61,460 bases of DNA from Oscillospiraceae bacterium (GCA_015063685.1 SVTR01000017.1:1-61460), one strand, 5' to 3'. Positions 43,395-52,075 are shown, counted from the stretch's first letter. The notes: generated by a model from the letters alone, not told the origin. Translations and numbers: made by a program.

Positions 43395-45503
43395 TCAATC
43401 AAGGGCTACGGTACCGTCGCTACATACGACCCCGGCATTACCAACGCCGCCGAAGCACATGTCTCCCTGCTCGATGGCATCAAATTCTGCCCAGGTACCG
43501 TCGTAGCGCAGGGTTACGGTACTGTCTCTGAAGGCCCGATTACCCATGTAGACAACGGATTTGGGGATGTTGATCTCAAGCCCTGTGGCATTGTTCTTAT
43601 TCATCCATGCGAACGCATTGGCTTCGATGCGGGTCACACCCTCGGGAAGCGTGACCTTCTCCAGCAGCGCACAATTTCGGAATATGCCCTCGGGAACGAC
43701 GGTCATGCCCTGAGGCAAGCGAGCGCTGAGCAAATTGCCGCAACCCGTAAACGCATAGGCTCCCACCTCGGTGATGCTCTCGGGGAGCACCAGCTCGGTC
43801 AGTCCGTGGCAAATGCCGAAAGCATACTCACCGATGGTGGTCAGTCCGGCCCCTTGGGGCAGCTCGGTCAGGGCACTGCATTGATAGAATGCGTGTGCGC
43901 CAATGGCCGTCACCGTGTCGGGCAGATGCACGGTACTAAGAGAGGTACAACCGAAGAAGAAACGTTCGGGGATCTCCGTTTGTCCCGCGGGGATGGCGAT
44001 CTCCGTCAGCCGCGTACAGTCTTTAAAAGCACCGCCCATCATGATCCTTACGTCGGGATGGAGCTCTGACGAGGTGATCTCCACGGATTCAGCCGCCACA
44101 AGGATCGCGTAGGGCTGATCACCGATCGCCAGATACTTGCAACCGCCGTACAGGGTGTACGGAAGTTGATCTGAATATTCAAAGGCGCCGGATCCGATCT
44201 TTTCCAAAGGCGTAGGCAGACTCAGATCTGTCAGACGAGTGCAATTGGCGAATGCGCCGCTCCCGATCCTTGTCACGCCGTCAGGCAATCCGCAGGACGT
44301 CAGATATACAGCGTCGCGGAACGCGTTATCTCCGATGGATACCACGCTGTCCGGCAACGTGATCTCTGTGAGCTCTGTGCAGCTCCAAGCAAAGCCGCCG
44401 GGAAGCTCTTGGAGACGGATACCCTCGCCAAAGGTGATTTCCTCAACCGAACTTCCGCGGAGCACGGAAGCCCCCAGATGGGTGATAGACGCGGGAATAT
44501 GGATCTTCTTTAAGCCTTTACAGCCCGACAATGCCTCTTGTCCCAAATAAGTGAGATTTTCGGGCAAAGCAAAATGCTCGGACAGCTTGCAGCCTTGGAA
44601 AGCCCGATCTCCGATATAGGTCACGCTTTCGGGCAAATTGATCTCCTCAAGGAAGCTTTGCCCGCCAAATGCCCTCACACCGATAGAACGCAAGCCATCG
44701 GGCAGGGTCACGAATTGATAGACCTGCTTAGCGAGACTTCCTTGGTATTCAAAAGCGTCCTCTCCAATGGCAACCACCAGCTCTCCCTCGGGGGAATAAT
44801 TGGGCAGAACCAGCTCAGGACGATAGATGCCGCTTTCGGTAATGGTACAGGTGCCGTCGCCGTTGGAGACGAAGGTGTGGCGATTCCAGCCTATGATCTT
44901 GGTTCCGCACAGGGTACAAACGTCGTTTTCAAAGGCGTGCAGTCCTGCGGGCCACAGCTCCTCCTCAACACGATCACAGCCCTCATGGGTGCAACGTCTC
45001 ACACGCACACCGCCCTCGGTACAGGTGGGTGCTTTATCAAGGGTCCACTCGGTGAAGGTATGCTCGATATGGGACTTCTCGGTCTCGGTGACTGCTTCGG
45101 TGTCGGTGGTCTCCTCAACTGTGGTTTCCTCGGCCGTAGTTTCCTCGGAGGCGGTCTCTTCTGTCGTGGTTTCCTCGGTGGGATCCTGTAGGATCAACGG
45201 CTCTGTGGCCTCTACTTCGGTATCGGTGGTCACGGTGACCGCTGTCGTCCCTGCGGGAACCCCCGTTCCCGACTGATTTCCCGCCCAGAGAATACCGCCC
45301 AGCACACCTACGGACACCAGGGCACACACGGCGGCCACGCCCCAGCCACTTTCAAGGAAGGAGAAGAAACGACGAGCCCTTCCCTTTTCTCCGGGTACGG
45401 CAACGCCTCCGCTCAGATCCTCCGGCAGAAGGGCGTCAGCTACCAGGTCGTCGGCTACGTTTTGTAATGAGCTATAAGCATCAAATTGCTTTTGATTTTT
45501 CAT
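43395..45503 (-). CDS. Single-pass membrane BspA-type LRR protein coupled to an ECF sigma factor (copy B)
   Basis: 702 residues with the same layout as copy A: cytoplasmic N-terminus (about 1-51), one membrane helix (about 52-73), Thr/Glu stalk, a Cys segment (TCTEGGVRVRRCTHEGCD, VCTLCG) and BspA-type repeats. The membrane and post-membrane stretch is identical to copy A (GVLGGILWAGNQSGTGVPAG), while the cytoplasmic and LRR parts differ. The ATG overlaps the sigma stop (ATGA). Probably senses a surface ligand for its sigma partner; inference. Confidence 0.88.
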   Translation of the reverse strand: MKNQKQFDAYSSLQNVADDLVADALLPEDLSGGVAVPGEKGRARRFFSFLESGWGVAAVCALVSVGVLGGILWAGNQSGTGVPAGTTAVTVTTDTEVEATEPLILQDPTEETTTEETASEETTAEETTVEETTDTEAVTETEKSHIEHTFTEWTLDKAPTCTEGGVRVRRCTHEGCDRVEEELWPAGLHAFENDVCTLCGTKIIGWNRHTFVSNGDGTCTITESGIYRPELVLPNYSPEGELVVAIGEDAFEYQGSLAKQVYQFVTLPDGLRSIGVRAFGGQSFLEEINLPESVTYIGDRAFQGCKLSEHFALPENLTYLGQEALSGCKGLKKIHIPASITHLGASVLRGSSVEEITFGEGIRLQELPGGFAWSCTELTEITLPDSVVSIGDNAFRDAVYLTSCGLPDGVTRIGSGAFANCTRLTDLSLPTPLEKIGSGAFEYSDQLPYTLYGGCKYLAIGDQPYAILVAAESVEITSSELHPDVRIMMGGAFKDCTRLTEIAIPAGQTEIPERFFFGCTSLSTVHLPDTVTAIGAHAFYQCSALTELPQGAGLTTIGEYAFGICHGLTELVLPESITEVGAYAFTGCGNLLSARLPQGMTVVPEGIFRNCALLEKVTLPEGVTRIEANAFAWMNKNNATGLEINIPKSVVYMGNRAFRDSTVTLRYDGTWAEFDAIEQGDMCFGGVGNAGVVCSDGTVALD

Positions 45504-46039
45504 ACTGTATAACCCTCCTTTTCAAGATATACACGGAGCTTTTCCCGTGTTTTGTACAGCCGCAAGGAGACGGCGTTGGCCGTCAGACCGTAGGCCGTGG
45601 CCAGGCGGTTGACAGGATAGTTGTGCCAGTACCGTCCCAAAAACAGGCGGCGGTCGGTCTCGTCCAGCGCTCTCAGAAAGCCGTCCAGAAGATCCTTGAG
45701 ACGTCCATCCTCCTCCGCGGCCGGCAGGCACTCGGAAAGCTCGGACAGAGCCACCTCCAGATCTTGGTTGCGCTTGCCGCGATGCAGGGCACGGTAACGG
45801 GTAATGGCCACGTTCCTTGTGATGCGGCAAAGAAATGCCACCAACGCCTGAGGACGCTCGGGGGGAATGCTGTTCCATGCCTTCAAATATGTATCGTTGA
45901 CGCATTCCTCAGCATCAGAACGGTTGTCGAGGATGCGCATGGCGGTTTTCATGCAGGTCTGTCCATACCGCTGAGCGGTCTCGACAATGGCCTGCTCATC
46001 CCTGTCAAAGTACAGGGCGATGATCTCCTGATCGGTCAT
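45500..46039 (-). CDS. ECF-type RNA polymerase sigma factor (copy B)
   Basis: 179 residues, paralogue of copy A. Region 2 includes ILDNRSDAEECVNDTYLKAW; region 4 includes RYWHNYPVNRLATAYGLTANAV and SLRLYKTREKLRVYL. AAAGGAGA precedes the ATG. Downstream of a promoter-like motif near-identical to that of copy A, so the two systems may cross-regulate. Confidence 0.93.
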   Translation of the reverse strand: MTDQEIIALYFDRDEQAIVETAQRYGQTCMKTAMRILDNRSDAEECVNDTYLKAWNSIPPERPQALVAFLCRITRNVAITRYRALHRGKRNQDLEVALSELSECLPAAEEDGRLKDLLDGFLRALDETDRRLFLGRYWHNYPVNRLATAYGLTANAVSLRLYKTREKLRVYLEKEGYTV

Positions 46040-46081
46040 GAGATGGTCTCCTTTCGATTGTCTTGTGAAGGTCCTTCACAC

Positions 46082-46110
46082 ATTATGACGCCTTTTTATG
46101 TCCTGGTCTT
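46082..46110 (-). promoter_or_regulatory. Candidate ECF-dependent promoter, copy B
   Basis: Minus strand: AAGACCAGGACATA at 46097-46110, ending GTCATAAT at 46082-46089; same length and spacing as the motif before copy A, about 45 nt from the ATG. Confidence 0.6.
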
Positions 46111-46225
46111 TCTGAAGGTTTAAATAAAAAATTAAATTTTCCCCAAAGATCCCGAAAAGCGCGGCTTTTCATCCTTTATAATTGTAACTAAATCATGACG
46201 TTATTGAAAATTTTCCTGCATCCTC

Positions 46226-46254
46226 TTTACAAAAAAACTTTTGCATGATATAAT
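46226..46254 (+). promoter_or_regulatory. Promoter of rpsO
   Basis: TTTACA (46226-46231), 17-nt spacer, TATAAT (46249-46254). About 95 nt of leader follow, with complementary blocks GAGCAC and GTGCCCATGC, a size and position compatible with S15 autoregulation; not a recognised class. Confidence 0.8.
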
Positions 46255-46357
46255 GATAGGTGACGTGAGCACGGGTTTCGGATACAGCCGCCACGCGGCA
46301 TTTCACCAACCGCTCTCTGTGCCCATGCCAAATATATTTTTGAAAGGTGAAAAAACC

Positions 46358-46621
46358 ATGACTAACGCCGAAAAGCAGGCAATCATTGCCCAGTATGCCA
46401 TCCACGAGGGTGACACCGGTTCCCCTGAAGTTCAGATCGCTCTTCTGACCTACCGCATCAACCATCTGACCCAGCACCTGAAGTCCAACATGAAGGACCA
46501 CCACAGCCGCCGCGGTCTTCTGAAGATGGTCGGTCACAGACGTAACCTCCTCGGTTATCTGCAGAAGGTTGACATCAACCGCTACCGTGCAATCATCGAG
46601 AAGCTGAACCTCAGAAAGTAA
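46358..46621 (+). CDS. rpsO: 30S ribosomal protein S15
   Basis: 87 residues, normal length. Four-helix bundle with the conserved [19 protein letters not shown] and [21 protein letters not shown], which contact 16S rRNA h22. The start at MTNAEK follows GAAAGGTG; the frame is open further upstream but that stretch is the leader. Followed by pnp, the conserved rpsO-pnp pairing of bacteria. Confidence 0.97.
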   Translation: MTNAEKQAIIAQYAIHEGDTGSPEVQIALLTYRINHLTQHLKSNMKDHHSRRGLLKMVGHRRNLLGYLQKVDINRYRAIIEKLNLRK

Positions 46622-46917
46622 TGTCAACAAAGAGGGAGTGCGGAACGGCGCCGATCAAGGCTTGCCGCTCCCGCTCCCTTGCGTTGCGTTGAGGGGGTGT
46701 CGCATCCCGTCGAGGGATGTCGCCCACCCTTCCCCGCGTCCCAACGTACGTCCGACGGCATGAGCCGTCCATCCGTGGCGCAAAGCCACCGCCGGTCTTA
46801 CGACGGATTAGTTCTTAACCGTGCATTGGAGCTATCCAATGTGCCGTTAAGTGCTAAACCTCCGTAAGGCCGCATAAGCAACCCACAAACACAAAAAACA
46901 AAACGGAGGAAAACAAA
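46622..46917 (+). promoter_or_regulatory. Structured rpsO-pnp intergenic region
   Basis: 296 nt without a gene. Hairpins include 46752-46767 (GACGGC/GCCGTC), and a two-part stem 46815-46852 with arms CTTAAC/GTTAAG and CATTGGA/TCCAATG. No U-run terminator follows rpsO, so the two genes are likely co-transcribed; in E. coli a comparable hairpin is an RNase III site for pnp autoregulation. Confidence 0.5.
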
Positions 46918-49035
46918 ATGTACACCATCCAGAGTTCCGCTATGGAATTTAAGAACCACAAGGTTTACGAGTACACCCTTGCAGGCCGCCCTCTGGTCAT
47001 TGAGACCGGTAAGCTGGCAGGCCTTGCCAACGGCTCCTGCCTCTGCCGCTACGGCGACACCGCTGTTCTGTGCTGTGCCACCGCTTCCGAGAAGCCCCGT
47101 GACGGCATCGACTTCCTGCCCCTCTCCGTCGACTTCGACGAGAGAATGTACGCAGCAGGTAAGATCCCCGGCGGTTACCTCAAGCGTGAGGGCAAGCCTT
47201 CCGAGAAGGCCGTACTGACCAGCCGTGTCATCGACCGTCCCGTCCGCCCCCTGTTCCCCAAGGATCTCCGCAACGACGTTGCCCTGACCCTCACCGTCAT
47301 GTCCGTTGACCATGACTGCTCCCCCGAGATCACCGCTATGATCGGCGCGTCCATCGCTCTGTCCATCTCCGACATTCCCTGGAACGGCCCCATCGGCGGC
47401 GTGTTCATGGGCCTGGTTGACGGTGAGCTGGTGGTCAACCCCACCGAGGCTCAGAGAAAGGTCAGCGATCTGGAGCTGACCGTGGCCGCTTCCATGGAGA
47501 AGGTGGTCATGATCGAGGCAGGCGCCAACGAGGTTGACGACGACACCATGTTTGAGGCCATCATGAAGGCTCACGAGGTCATCAAGGATCTGCTGGGCTT
47601 CATCAACTCCATCATTGCCGACATCGGCAAGCCCAAGTTCGAGTATCCCTCCGGCGATCTGGATCACGATATGTTCGACAAGGTCTTCGCCTTCTGCGAG
47701 AAGGATGTGATGGCCGCTCTCGACACCGACGACAAGAACGTCCGCGACGCCCGCATGGTTCCCGTGAAGGATGCCATCATCGCAGAGTTTGAGGAAGAGT
47801 ATCCCGAGATCAGCACCATCATGGACGAGCTGGTCTACAAGATCCAGAAGAAGATCGTCCGCCGCTGGCTGCTGGTGGACAAGAAGCGCGTGGACGGCCG
47901 TTCCATGAACACCATCCGTCCTCTGGGCGCCGAGGTCGGCGTTCTGCCCCGCACCCACGGCTCGGGTCTCTTCACCCGTGGTCAGACCCAGGTGCTGACC
48001 GTGGCCACCCTCGGCACTCTCAACGAGGCACAGATGCTGGACGGTATCGACAACGAGACCGAGAAGCGCTATATGCACCACTACAACATGCCCGGCTTCT
48101 CCACCGGTGAGGCTAAGTCCACCCGTTCTCCCGGCCGTCGTGAGATCGGCCACGGCGCTCTGGCCGAGAGATCTCTCGTGCCCGTTCTGCCCTCCCCCGA
48201 GGAGTTCCCCTACGCCATCCGTCTGGTCTCTGACGTAGTTTCCTCCAACGGCTCCACCTCCCAGGGCTCCGTTTGCGGTTCCACCCTGGCTCTGATGGAC
48301 GCAGGCGTGCCCATCAAGGCGCCCGTTGCAGGTATCTCCTGCGGTCTGATCACCGCCGAGGACGGCTCTTGGGACACCATGATCGACATTCAGGGCCTTG
48401 AGGACTTCTACGGCGACATGGACTTCAAGGTTGCCGGTACCCACAAGGGTATCACCTCCATCCAGATGGACCTGAAGATCGACGGTCTGACCCCCGAGAT
48501 CATCAAGCAGGCTCTGGAGCAGACCCACGCAGGCCGTGACTACATCATTGATGAGGTCATCCTGAAGGCCATCGACCAGCCTCGTCCCACCGTTTCCAAG
48601 TATGCGCCCAAGATGACCACCATGAAGATCGATCCCGACAAGATCCGCGAGGTCATCGGCAAGGGCGGCGCCGTCATTCAGAAGATCGTTGCCGAGTCCG
48701 GCGCCAAGATCGACATCGAGGACGACGGTACCATCCACATCGCTGCCGTCAACGGTGAGCAGGCCGAGGCCGCTCACGCAGCCATCGCCGCTATCGTTTT
48801 TGAGCCCGAGGTGGGAGAGATCTACACCGGTAAGGTTACCGGCATCAAGGAATTCGGTTGCTTCGTCGAGTATGCCCCCGGCAAGGAAGGCATGGTTCAC
48901 ATCTCCAAGATCGCTAACCGCCGTCTGGAGAAGGTAGAGGACGCAGGCATTGAGGTCGGCATGACCGTCAAGGTCAAGTACCTGGGTCTCGACAAGAAGG
49001 GCCGCATGGACTTCTCCATCAAGGACGCTCAGTAA
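46918..49035 (+). CDS. pnp: Polynucleotide phosphorylase
   Basis: 705 residues. Two RNase PH domains (about 1-215 and 315-540; second with GTHGSGLFTRGQTQ-like PRTHGSGLFTRGQTQ), a helical linker, KH domain (about 555-615: IREVIGKGGAVIQKIVAESG) and S1 domain (about 625-700: GEIYTGKVTGIKEFGCFVEY). Degrades RNA 3'-5' using phosphate and can run in reverse. ACGGAGG precedes the ATG. Downstream hairpin element at 49056-49083. Confidence 0.97.
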   Translation: MYTIQSSAMEFKNHKVYEYTLAGRPLVIETGKLAGLANGSCLCRYGDTAVLCCATASEKPRDGIDFLPLSVDFDERMYAAGKIPGGYLKREGKPSEKAVLTSRVIDRPVRPLFPKDLRNDVALTLTVMSVDHDCSPEITAMIGASIALSISDIPWNGPIGGVFMGLVDGELVVNPTEAQRKVSDLELTVAASMEKVVMIEAGANEVDDDTMFEAIMKAHEVIKDLLGFINSIIADIGKPKFEYPSGDLDHDMFDKVFAFCEKDVMAALDTDDKNVRDARMVPVKDAIIAEFEEEYPEISTIMDELVYKIQKKIVRRWLLVDKKRVDGRSMNTIRPLGAEVGVLPRTHGSGLFTRGQTQVLTVATLGTLNEAQMLDGIDNETEKRYMHHYNMPGFSTGEAKSTRSPGRREIGHGALAERSLVPVLPSPEEFPYAIRLVSDVVSSNGSTSQGSVCGSTLALMDAGVPIKAPVAGISCGLITAEDGSWDTMIDIQGLEDFYGDMDFKVAGTHKGITSIQMDLKIDGLTPEIIKQALEQTHAGRDYIIDEVILKAIDQPRPTVSKYAPKMTTMKIDPDKIREVIGKGGAVIQKIVAESGAKIDIEDDGTIHIAAVNGEQAEAAHAAIAAIVFEPEVGEIYTGKVTGIKEFGCFVEYAPGKEGMVHISKIANRRLEKVEDAGIEVGMTVKVKYLGLDKKGRMDFSIKDAQ

Positions 49036-49051
49036 TAGGAGTACGAAGAGT

Positions 49052-49090
49052 ACGCAAGGGGAATTTTTGAAAAAGTTCCCCTTGACCCCT
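49052..49090 (+). repeat. Dispersed 3'-UTR hairpin element, copy 2 (downstream of pnp)
   Basis: GCAAGGGGAA, A/T-rich hairpin loop, TTCCCCTTGACCCCT; arms 49056-49063 and 49076-49083. Same consensus and gene-relative orientation as the element after aspS. Confidence 0.6.
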
Positions 49091-49252
49091 CAAAACTTTC
49101 AAATCAAAAAATTTTAACCAAGAGATCGTATATACGATAAAAAAGAAAATGCTCTTGGATCTCGTGGGAAGTTTCCGACAGGAAACAAACCCGCCGCACC
49201 CCCAATTCTGCATTCTGCATTCCGCATTTTGCATTCTGATAAGGAGGTTTTT

Positions 49253-50260
49253 ATGTCTAACAACGAAGATCGCGGTTTTAACACCGTCAACAACAGCTCC
49301 CTGTCCCGCCGCGACCAGCGCCTCAAGCTCCAGAGAATGACCCTCATGGTCATCGGTGCCTTGATGCTTCTGATGGTGGTTACGCTGGCTGTGCTGATCA
49401 TCGGCTATTTCGTTACTTCCGGCAGCACCGATGATCCCGAGAAGCAGCCCTCAAACAACGGATCCAAGGACAAGATCGTCTGGACCTCCCTGGCCGTATC
49501 CGCCCAGGACACGGTGAAGGGTGATCTGGTGCTTGTCAACAATTCTCACGAATACACCTTCCCCGGAAACGAGGATCACCTGAAAAACGCCTACGACACA
49601 TGGAGCGCTCACAGCAACAAGACCTACAAGCTGGGTACCTCCGTCATCGTAGAGACCACGGCCCTGGCCGCTGTGGATAAGATGCTCAGCGACATGGCCG
49701 CTGCCACAGGCTACAGCGAGGCAACTCTGGCCGAGGCTTACCGCAGCCGCAAGGATCAGGAGGGTAAGAGCGTCGCTCCCGGCTTCTCAGATCACCACAC
49801 CGGTCTGCTCTGCGCTTTGAACGTCAAGAACGACGCCGCACAGGCCTGGCTCAACGAAAACGCCGCTAAGTACGGCTTCGTGGTGCGCTATCCCGCTGAT
49901 AAAGAGGACAAGACAGGTGTCAGCGGCTACACCTTCGCTTACCGTTACGTCGGCGTTGCCCACGCATCCTACATGGTAGAAAAGAATCTGTGTCTTGAAG
50001 AGTACGTGGAGTACCTCAAGGCCAACGTGACCGACAAAACGCCTCTGTCCGTGACGGGCGCTGACGGCCACGCATACGAGATCTACTACTATTCTGTCAA
50101 CGGTAGCGCTTCCGTTAAGATCCCCAAGAACTTCGCCTATACCCTTTCGGGTACCAACGATGGCGGCGTGGTGGTAACCATTGACCGTTCCGCCGATGCT
50201 ACTGCTGAGACCTCTGCCGAAACATCCGCTGAGACCGCGGCAACCACCGCCGCAGAATAA
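49253..50260 (+). CDS. Membrane-anchored VanY-like domain protein lacking catalytic residues
   Basis: 335 residues. Cytoplasmic N-terminus, one membrane helix (about 30-54), linker, VanY/D-Ala-D-Ala carboxypeptidase fold (about 75-255) and a low-complexity Thr/Ala/Glu tail. AEAYRSRKDQ, PGFSDHHTG, KYGFVVRYPADKEDKTG and YRYVGVAHASYM align with VanY. The usual SxHxxGxxxD motif has Ala-188 for the zinc-binding Asp, and the ExWHxRYVG motif reads Y226-T-F-A229, losing both catalytic Glu and zinc His. Likely a pseudoenzyme, perhaps binding peptidoglycan. ATG at 49253 follows AAGGAGG. Confidence 0.82.
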   Translation: MSNNEDRGFNTVNNSSLSRRDQRLKLQRMTLMVIGALMLLMVVTLAVLIIGYFVTSGSTDDPEKQPSNNGSKDKIVWTSLAVSAQDTVKGDLVLVNNSHEYTFPGNEDHLKNAYDTWSAHSNKTYKLGTSVIVETTALAAVDKMLSDMAAATGYSEATLAEAYRSRKDQEGKSVAPGFSDHHTGLLCALNVKNDAAQAWLNENAAKYGFVVRYPADKEDKTGVSGYTFAYRYVGVAHASYMVEKNLCLEEYVEYLKANVTDKTPLSVTGADGHAYEIYYYSVNGSASVKIPKNFAYTLSGTNDGGVVVTIDRSADATAETSAETSAETAATTAAE

Positions 50261-50274
50261 TCCAAACAAAAACC

Positions 50275-50303
50275 AAAGGCCGATCACGCGATCGGCCTTT
50301 TTT
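50275..50303 (+). terminator. Terminator of the VanY-like gene
   Basis: A perfect 11-bp stem, AAAGGCCGATC with its complement, 4-nt loop, then T-run. Confidence 0.92.
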
Positions 50304-50311
50304 AATGCTCT

Positions 50312-50719
50312 TTACTTACAACGGCACAGACATTTCATAGCGGTCATCAAAGACATCACGGAGCAAACCAAAAGAGAACCTACCACCATATCCAGGGGGC
50401 GGAGTACACACCGTCCCTTTTTGTCCATGGTGTGGCCGTTAGCACTATAGGTCTCACCCGTTTCTCCCTTGCCTTTGCTTGGGGAAGTCGCTTCCTGACC
50501 GACCTCAGATGCCTTACAGATACGGGTGGTCATCTGGTAGGAGATCACCATGCGGCTATCCAAAAAGCGCTGACAGAGATCCTTACAGGCCAGCATCATT
50601 TTTTTGCCGCACCCGCATCCGACATCTGCCCCGCAGGCAGGATTCGTGCCCATGTCGCTATTCTGATCCCGAGCATCTGCATAGCTCGTCTGATCGGAAT
50701 ACACGGTATCGTTATTCAT
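50312..50719 (-). CDS. Small cysteine-rich protein with C-terminal membrane helix
   Basis: 135 residues, not recognised. The N-terminal half is polar with a Cys cluster (NPACGADVGCGCGKK, then LACKDLC), the middle is Gly/Ser/Lys-rich, and a hydrophobic segment (about 110-128: VVGSLLVCSVMSLMTAM) precedes the tail KCLCRCK. The Cys pattern might bind metal or form disulfides. ATG at 50719 follows GGGGG, which lies inside the base of a hairpin. Confidence 0.6.
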   Translation of the reverse strand: MNNDTVYSDQTSYADARDQNSDMGTNPACGADVGCGCGKKMMLACKDLCQRFLDSRMVISYQMTTRICKASEVGQEATSPSKGKGETGETYSANGHTMDKKGRCVLRPLDMVVGSLLVCSVMSLMTAMKCLCRCK

Positions 50720-50727
50720 AAAAATAC

Positions 50728-50753
50728 CCCCGATGCAAAATGTTGCATCGGGG
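50728..50753 (-). terminator. Hairpin overlapping the ribosome binding site of the cysteine-rich gene
   Basis: A perfect 11-bp stem (50728-50738 with 50743-50753) of CCCCGATGCAA type, 4-nt loop, followed on the minus strand by a short T-rich stretch. It can terminate the Cthe_2159 gene transcript and, as RNA, would bury the GGGG of the next ribosome binding site. Confidence 0.65.
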
Positions 50754-50809
50754 ATAGTATAGGCACATCTCAAAAGATCATGCCTTGTAAAAATTGCAAA
50801 TCAAGCAGA

Positions 50810-52000
50810 TTATGCGGACGCACCCTCGGAGATGATGTTCATGGCGGACTCATCCACGTTGAGAGTACCGGGGCAATTAATGGCGCTACCGCCGGCGGTG
50901 ACAGTCACGGAAGTGCCTGCGGCCACGGTAATGCTCTGGGTTGCCTGAAGCGCGTCGTCGGAGCAGGTAATGGTCACCTTGGCGTCACCCTCGATGAGCA
51001 CAAAGCCCTTATCGGTGCGGTCGGTGGTGTCGGACTTGATGGCGTCCTCTCCGCCGGACAGGGTAATGTTACCACCCTCGATGGTCACGCTGTCGTTGCC
51101 CTTCAGGATGTTATTGGGCGCGGTAATCGTGATGTTACCGTTTTTAATACGAAGGTCGTTCTTGCAACCGATGCCGTTGTTGTAGTTTGCGGTGATGTTC
51201 AATGTGCCGTCGCCCTTGATGGTGAGGTCGTCTGCGGAATAGATGCAGGCGTTGGGCTTATCGTCGCCGGGATTGGCAAACTGATAAATGGATGCGTCGG
51301 TGAGGCTGTTGACGCTACCGTCAGCCAGGTCAATGGTGGCCTTATCGCAGCTGTCAATGTAGATGGGTGCGGTCTTGGAGGAGGAGGCAGAGAAGTTCTT
51401 GAAGATCAGGGTGATCTCCTCGGTCTTGGGAACGCACACGCGGATCTGGCCATCGCTGAGGTCGCCGGTCAGCTCGTAGAAGCCGCCCTTGGAGATCACA
51501 AAGGCCATGCCGTCATCGGACAGGGAGAGTGTCCCTGCCACAGATTCAGAGCACTGAACGCCATTGAAGCTCAGCACGATGGGATTTTCCTCGGTACCGG
51601 CAGGGATGGAAACGTCAGGAGAAGTGGTATCCAGCTCTACGGGAGGCTGGGTATCAGCCTCGGGCGCCTGGGTCTCGGCATCGGGTGCCTGCGTATCTGC
51701 ATCGGAAGCCTGGGTGTCGGCAGGAGCTTCGGTAGCACCCTCGTTGGGTACTGAGGTTTCAGGAGCCTTGGTTGCATCCTCAGCAGGAGCCTTGGTTGCA
51801 TCCTCAGCGGAGGCGTTGGTGGCTGCCTCAGAGCCAGCACCGTCGGTGGATGCGCCGCTTTCGGCAGAGGGAGCGGTGGTTCCGCTTTCGGTAGCGGAGG
51901 TGTCAGCGGGGGTGTTTCCGGAGTCGCATGCTACCATCAGGGCAGTCATGGAAACTGCCAGCAGAGCGGCAACAAGGACGTTGAGCATATGCTTTCTCAT
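50810..52000 (-). CDS. Cthe_2159-type carbohydrate-binding beta-helix lipoprotein (copy A)
   Basis: 396 residues. Lipobox MVAC (Cys-25), a low-complexity stalk rich in Thr, Ala, Asp and Glu (about 28-150), then a right-handed beta-helix-like domain (about 160-396) with repeated DDLTIKGDGTLNITANYNNG, CKNDLRIKNGNITIT, GNDSVTIEGGNITLSGGEDA units. Members of this family (Cthe_2159) bind cellulose or pectin-like polymers; the ligand here is unknown. RBS AAAGGAAA precedes the ATG. Tandem paralogue of the next gene upstream. Confidence 0.85.
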   Translation of the reverse strand: MRKHMLNVLVAALLAVSMTALMVACDSGNTPADTSATESGTTAPSAESGASTDGAGSEAATNASAEDATKAPAEDATKAPETSVPNEGATEAPADTQASDADTQAPDAETQAPEADTQPPVELDTTSPDVSIPAGTEENPIVLSFNGVQCSESVAGTLSLSDDGMAFVISKGGFYELTGDLSDGQIRVCVPKTEEITLIFKNFSASSSKTAPIYIDSCDKATIDLADGSVNSLTDASIYQFANPGDDKPNACIYSADDLTIKGDGTLNITANYNNGIGCKNDLRIKNGNITITAPNNILKGNDSVTIEGGNITLSGGEDAIKSDTTDRTDKGFVLIEGDAKVTITCSDDALQATQSITVAAGTSVTVTAGGSAINCPGTLNVDESAMNIISEGASA

Positions 52001-52075
52001 TGGAATTATTTCCTTTCAATTTTTTGTGGGGGACTTATATGCACCGATATAGCCTTGACGGCCACACGGAAGCAA

